Assembly: GCA_030148045.1 (NCBI GenBank)
Contig: JASBUE010000035.1
Coordinates: 1 to 16,837 of the forward strand
Direction: 5' to 3'
DNA from: Candidatus Tenderia sp.
GTDB lineage: Bacteria; Pseudomonadota; Gammaproteobacteria; Tenderiales; Tenderiaceae
Length of the DNA stretch: 16,837 bases
A model generated the notes under the pieces. The model had not been told where the DNA came from. It was given only the letters and a program-made list of their open reading frames with translations, and searched no databases. Shown here in pieces: positions 15,037 through 16,837 of the stretch (its first letter is position 1; each line of letters starts with the position of its first letter). The translations under genes and the position numbers were made by a program.

Positions 15037-15846
15037 TTGACTTCACTCACCCAAGTTCCCGTCGTTATGACCCTGTCAGGCAATGATCCGACCGGCGGCG
15101 CCGGTATCCAGGCCGACATCGAGGCCCTGGCCAGCATGGGCTGTCATGCCGCCCCCGTCATCACTGCCTTGACGATCCAGGACACCGGCGGGGTCTATCG
15201 CTTCGATCCGGTTGATCCATCGGTCATCGTGGAGCAGGCCCGCGCAGTCCTGGAAGACATGCCCGTGGCCGCCTTCAAGATCGGCATGGTGGGCAGCATG
15301 GAAAACGTGGAAAGCATTCACAGCATTCTGATCGATTACCCCCGCATCCCGGTGGTACTCGACCCGGTGCTGGCCGGCGGCGGCGGCGGCAGTCTGGCCG
15401 ACGCCGATGTTACCGACGCCCTGATCAGCATGCTGTTGCCACAGACCACGGTGCTGACCCCGAACAGCAAGGAGGCGCGCCTGCTGGCGGCGGCGGCCGA
15501 CAGCCTCGACGCCTGCGCCCAGGAACTGCTCGACACAGGGGCCGAGTTCGTACTCATCACCGGCACTCACGAAAACACGCCGACGGTGGAAAACCGCCTC
15601 TACGCTGAACACCGCCGTCTCGAGACCTTCACCTGGGAGCGACTGCCGGAAAGTTACCACGGCTCCGGTTGCACCCTGGCCGCCACCATCGCCGGTCTGC
15701 TGGCCCAGGGGCTGGAACCCTTCAGCGCCATTCACGAGGCCCAGGAGTACACCTGGGAGACACTCAAACACGGCTACCGCATCGGCATGGGCCAGTATCT
15801 GCCCAACCGCCTGTTCTGGGCCCGTGATAACGAGGCCGAAGGCTGA
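15037..15846 (+). CDS. thiD: Hydroxymethylpyrimidine/phosphomethylpyrimidine kinase
   Basis: ThiD phosphorylates HMP and then HMP-phosphate to HMP-PP, the pyrimidine half of thiamin. The 269 residues have the ribokinase-like fold: LSGNDPTGGAGIQADIEA at 13-30, DPVLAGGGG at 109-117, LTPNSKEA at 140-147 and the anion-hole GSGCT at 209-213 with Cys212. Translation probably begins at TTG (15037): GAGGG lies 6 nt upstream, whereas the first ATG (15067) falls inside the conserved start of the fold. The stop overlaps the thiE ATG by one base (TGATG), implying translational coupling. A leader extended -10 promoter is likely. Pyridoxal kinase (PdxK/PdxY) is a related family, but the thiE partnership supports ThiD. 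Confidence 0.93.
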   Translation: MTSLTQVPVVMTLSGNDPTGGAGIQADIEALASMGCHAAPVITALTIQDTGGVYRFDPVDPSVIVEQARAVLEDMPVAAFKIGMVGSMENVESIHSILIDYPRIPVVLDPVLAGGGGGSLADADVTDALISMLLPQTTVLTPNSKEARLLAAAADSLDACAQELLDTGAEFVLITGTHENTPTVENRLYAEHRRLETFTWERLPESYHGSGCTLAATIAGLLAQGLEPFSAIHEAQEYTWETLKHGYRIGMGQYLPNRLFWARDNEAEG

Positions 15847-16496
15847 TGCACCGGCTCACCGGCCTCTATGCCATCACCGATGCCGCGCTGCTGCCGGGCG
15901 CTAGGCTGCTGGCAGGCGCAGCCGCGGCCATCGCCGGCGGGGCGCGTCTGATCCAGTATCGCGACAAGGGCGCTGACCGGGGGCGGCGCCTGAACGAGGC
16001 AAAAACATTGCTGCGACTGTGCCGCCAAAACAATGTTGCCCTGATCATCAACGACGACGTGGCGCTGGCCGCCGAGACCGGCGCCGACGGCGTCCACCTG
16101 GGCCGGAATGACAGCGATGCCAGGCTGGCCCGGCAAACACTGGGGCAGGCGGCCATCATCGGTGTCTCCTGTTACAATGAGTGGCCGCGGGCCGTGTCGG
16201 CCCGGCGCGGCGGTGCGGATTATGTCGCCTTCGGCGCCTTTTTCACCTCCGCCACCAAGCCGGATGCCGTGGCCGCCGACAAAACGCTGCTCCAGCGCGC
16301 CAAACAGGAACTGGAACTGCCCGTGGCAGCCATCGGCGGCATTACTCCGGCCAACGGCGCGGAACTGCTGGCGGCCGGGGCCGACATGCTGGCCGTAATC
16401 CAAGGGGTGTTCGGCCGGCCGGACATCCGTCAGGCGGCCGGTGAATATGCCCGACTATTCGATTTGTCAGAACCAACCATGAAGGACGCAATATGA
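15846..16496 (+). CDS. thiE: Thiamin-phosphate synthase
   Basis: ThiE joins HMP-PP (the ThiD product) and thiazole phosphate to thiamin phosphate. The 216 residues form the expected TIM-barrel pattern: GLYAITD (6-12), IQYRDK (36-41) for the pyrophosphate site, IINDD (67-71), ADGVHLG (80-86), GVSCYN (106-111), FTSATKP (133-139) with Lys138 and AAIGGI (161-166). Length is normal. The start codon overlaps the thiD stop by one base, and the stop codon overlaps the hemL start in an ATGA. The three genes are therefore very likely one operon. TenI-like paralogues share the fold, but the intact substrate motifs favour the synthase. Confidence 0.94.
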   Translation: MHRLTGLYAITDAALLPGARLLAGAAAAIAGGARLIQYRDKGADRGRRLNEAKTLLRLCRQNNVALIINDDVALAAETGADGVHLGRNDSDARLARQTLGQAAIIGVSCYNEWPRAVSARRGGADYVAFGAFFTSATKPDAVAADKTLLQRAKQELELPVAAIGGITPANGAELLAAGADMLAVIQGVFGRPDIRQAAGEYARLFDLSEPTMKDAI

Positions 16497-16837
16497 CCCG
16501 TTCCCACGATCTGTTCAAAGCTGCCCAGAGCCACATCCCCGGCGGCGTCAATTCACCGGTACGCGCCTTTCGCGGCGTCGGCGGCGACCCCGTCTTTTTC
16601 AACAAGGGCGCAGGCGCCTACCTGTGGGACGAGGACGGCAACAAGTACATCGACTATGTCGCCTCCTGGGGGCCCATGATCCTGGGCCACGCCCATCCCA
16701 AGGTGCTGGCGGCGGTGCAGGAGACGATCAAGAACGGCCTCGGCTTCGGCGCCCCCACGGCGCTGGAAACCCACATGGCCGACAAGGTGTGTGAGATCAT
16801 GCCCTCGATTGAGATGATCCGCATGGTCAACTCCGGC
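16493..16837 (+). CDS. hemL: Glutamate-1-semialdehyde 2,1-aminomutase (N-terminal part)
   Basis: HemL converts glutamate-1-semialdehyde to 5-aminolevulinate, the last step of the C5 route to tetrapyrroles. The window holds the first 115 codons, open to the edge. The characteristic start is present: the substrate-gate loop [11 protein letters not shown] (16-26), then [16 protein letters not shown] (46-61), GHAHPKV (65-71) and MVNSG at the end, where the conserved SGTEA of this family begins. The PLP lysine lies beyond the window. The ATG overlaps the thiE stop by ATGA, so translation is probably coupled. Pairing of thiD/thiE with hemL is common in gammaproteobacteria. Confidence 0.95.
   Translation, partial: MTRSHDLFKAAQSHIPGGVNSPVRAFRGVGGDPVFFNKGAGAYLWDEDGNKYIDYVASWGPMILGHAHPKVLAAVQETIKNGLGFGAPTALETHMADKVCEIMPSIEMIRMVNSG

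Overview
The window looks like chromosomal housekeeping DNA from a GC-rich gammaproteobacterium. Three kinds of evidence point there. The proteins (PBP1A, type II citrate synthase, Rho, RhlB, thioredoxin, MtnB) match gammaproteobacterial forms closely. The order rpmE / secreted nuclease / maeB ... mrcA (ponA) / pilM resembles the Pseudomonas-type order as I recall it. The order rhlB / trxA / rho is the one known from E. coli. A member of the Chromatiales/Ectothiorhodospiraceae-like lineages is plausible, but I cannot name a genus from this sequence alone. I see no insertion sequence, phage gene, CRISPR array, toxin module or rRNA/tRNA gene.

Layout. At 1-172 (minus) is the 5' end of pilM (type IV pilus), divergent from mrcA/ponA (404-2890, plus), which encodes the bifunctional peptidoglycan synthase PBP1A. 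A conserved protein of unknown function (2894-3520) follows mrcA with a 3-nt gap. A minus-strand block covers 3551-7275; in transcription order it is rpmE (L31), a secreted SNase-type nuclease, maeB (malic enzyme without a PTA domain) and gltA (citrate synthase). glgP (7527-10040, plus) converges on rho (10103-11359, minus), which lies downstream of trxA (11566-11892, minus). rhlB (12053-13357, plus) is divergent from trxA and is followed 6 nt later by mtnB (methionine salvage). A 537-nt stretch (13997-14533) holds one doubtful small ORF, a good sigma70-type promoter and a hairpin leader. A small periplasmic cytochrome c (14534-14863) follows, closed by a very clear intrinsic terminator. The window ends with the overlapping genes thiD-thiE-hemL (15037-16837, hemL cut by the window edge).

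How the genes work together. gltA and maeB pair the entry step of the TCA cycle with malate-to-pyruvate/NADPH supply. trxA-rho and divergent rhlB join redox protein folding, transcription termination and mRNA decay. thiD and thiE carry out consecutive steps of thiamin phosphate synthesis and are translationally coupled to hemL, the last step of C5-pathway ALA synthesis.

I found no evidence for a new defence or mobile system. The most interesting signals are regulatory. The rho terminator is embedded in the last codons of glgP, with the glgP stop codon in its loop. A terminator-like hairpin after rpmE lies inside the signal-peptide codons of the nuclease gene. The rho 5' leader is C-rich and G-poor. 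A perfect 15-nt palindrome sits just upstream of gltA. The cytochrome c leader contains a terminator-like hairpin between its only good promoter and its start codon.
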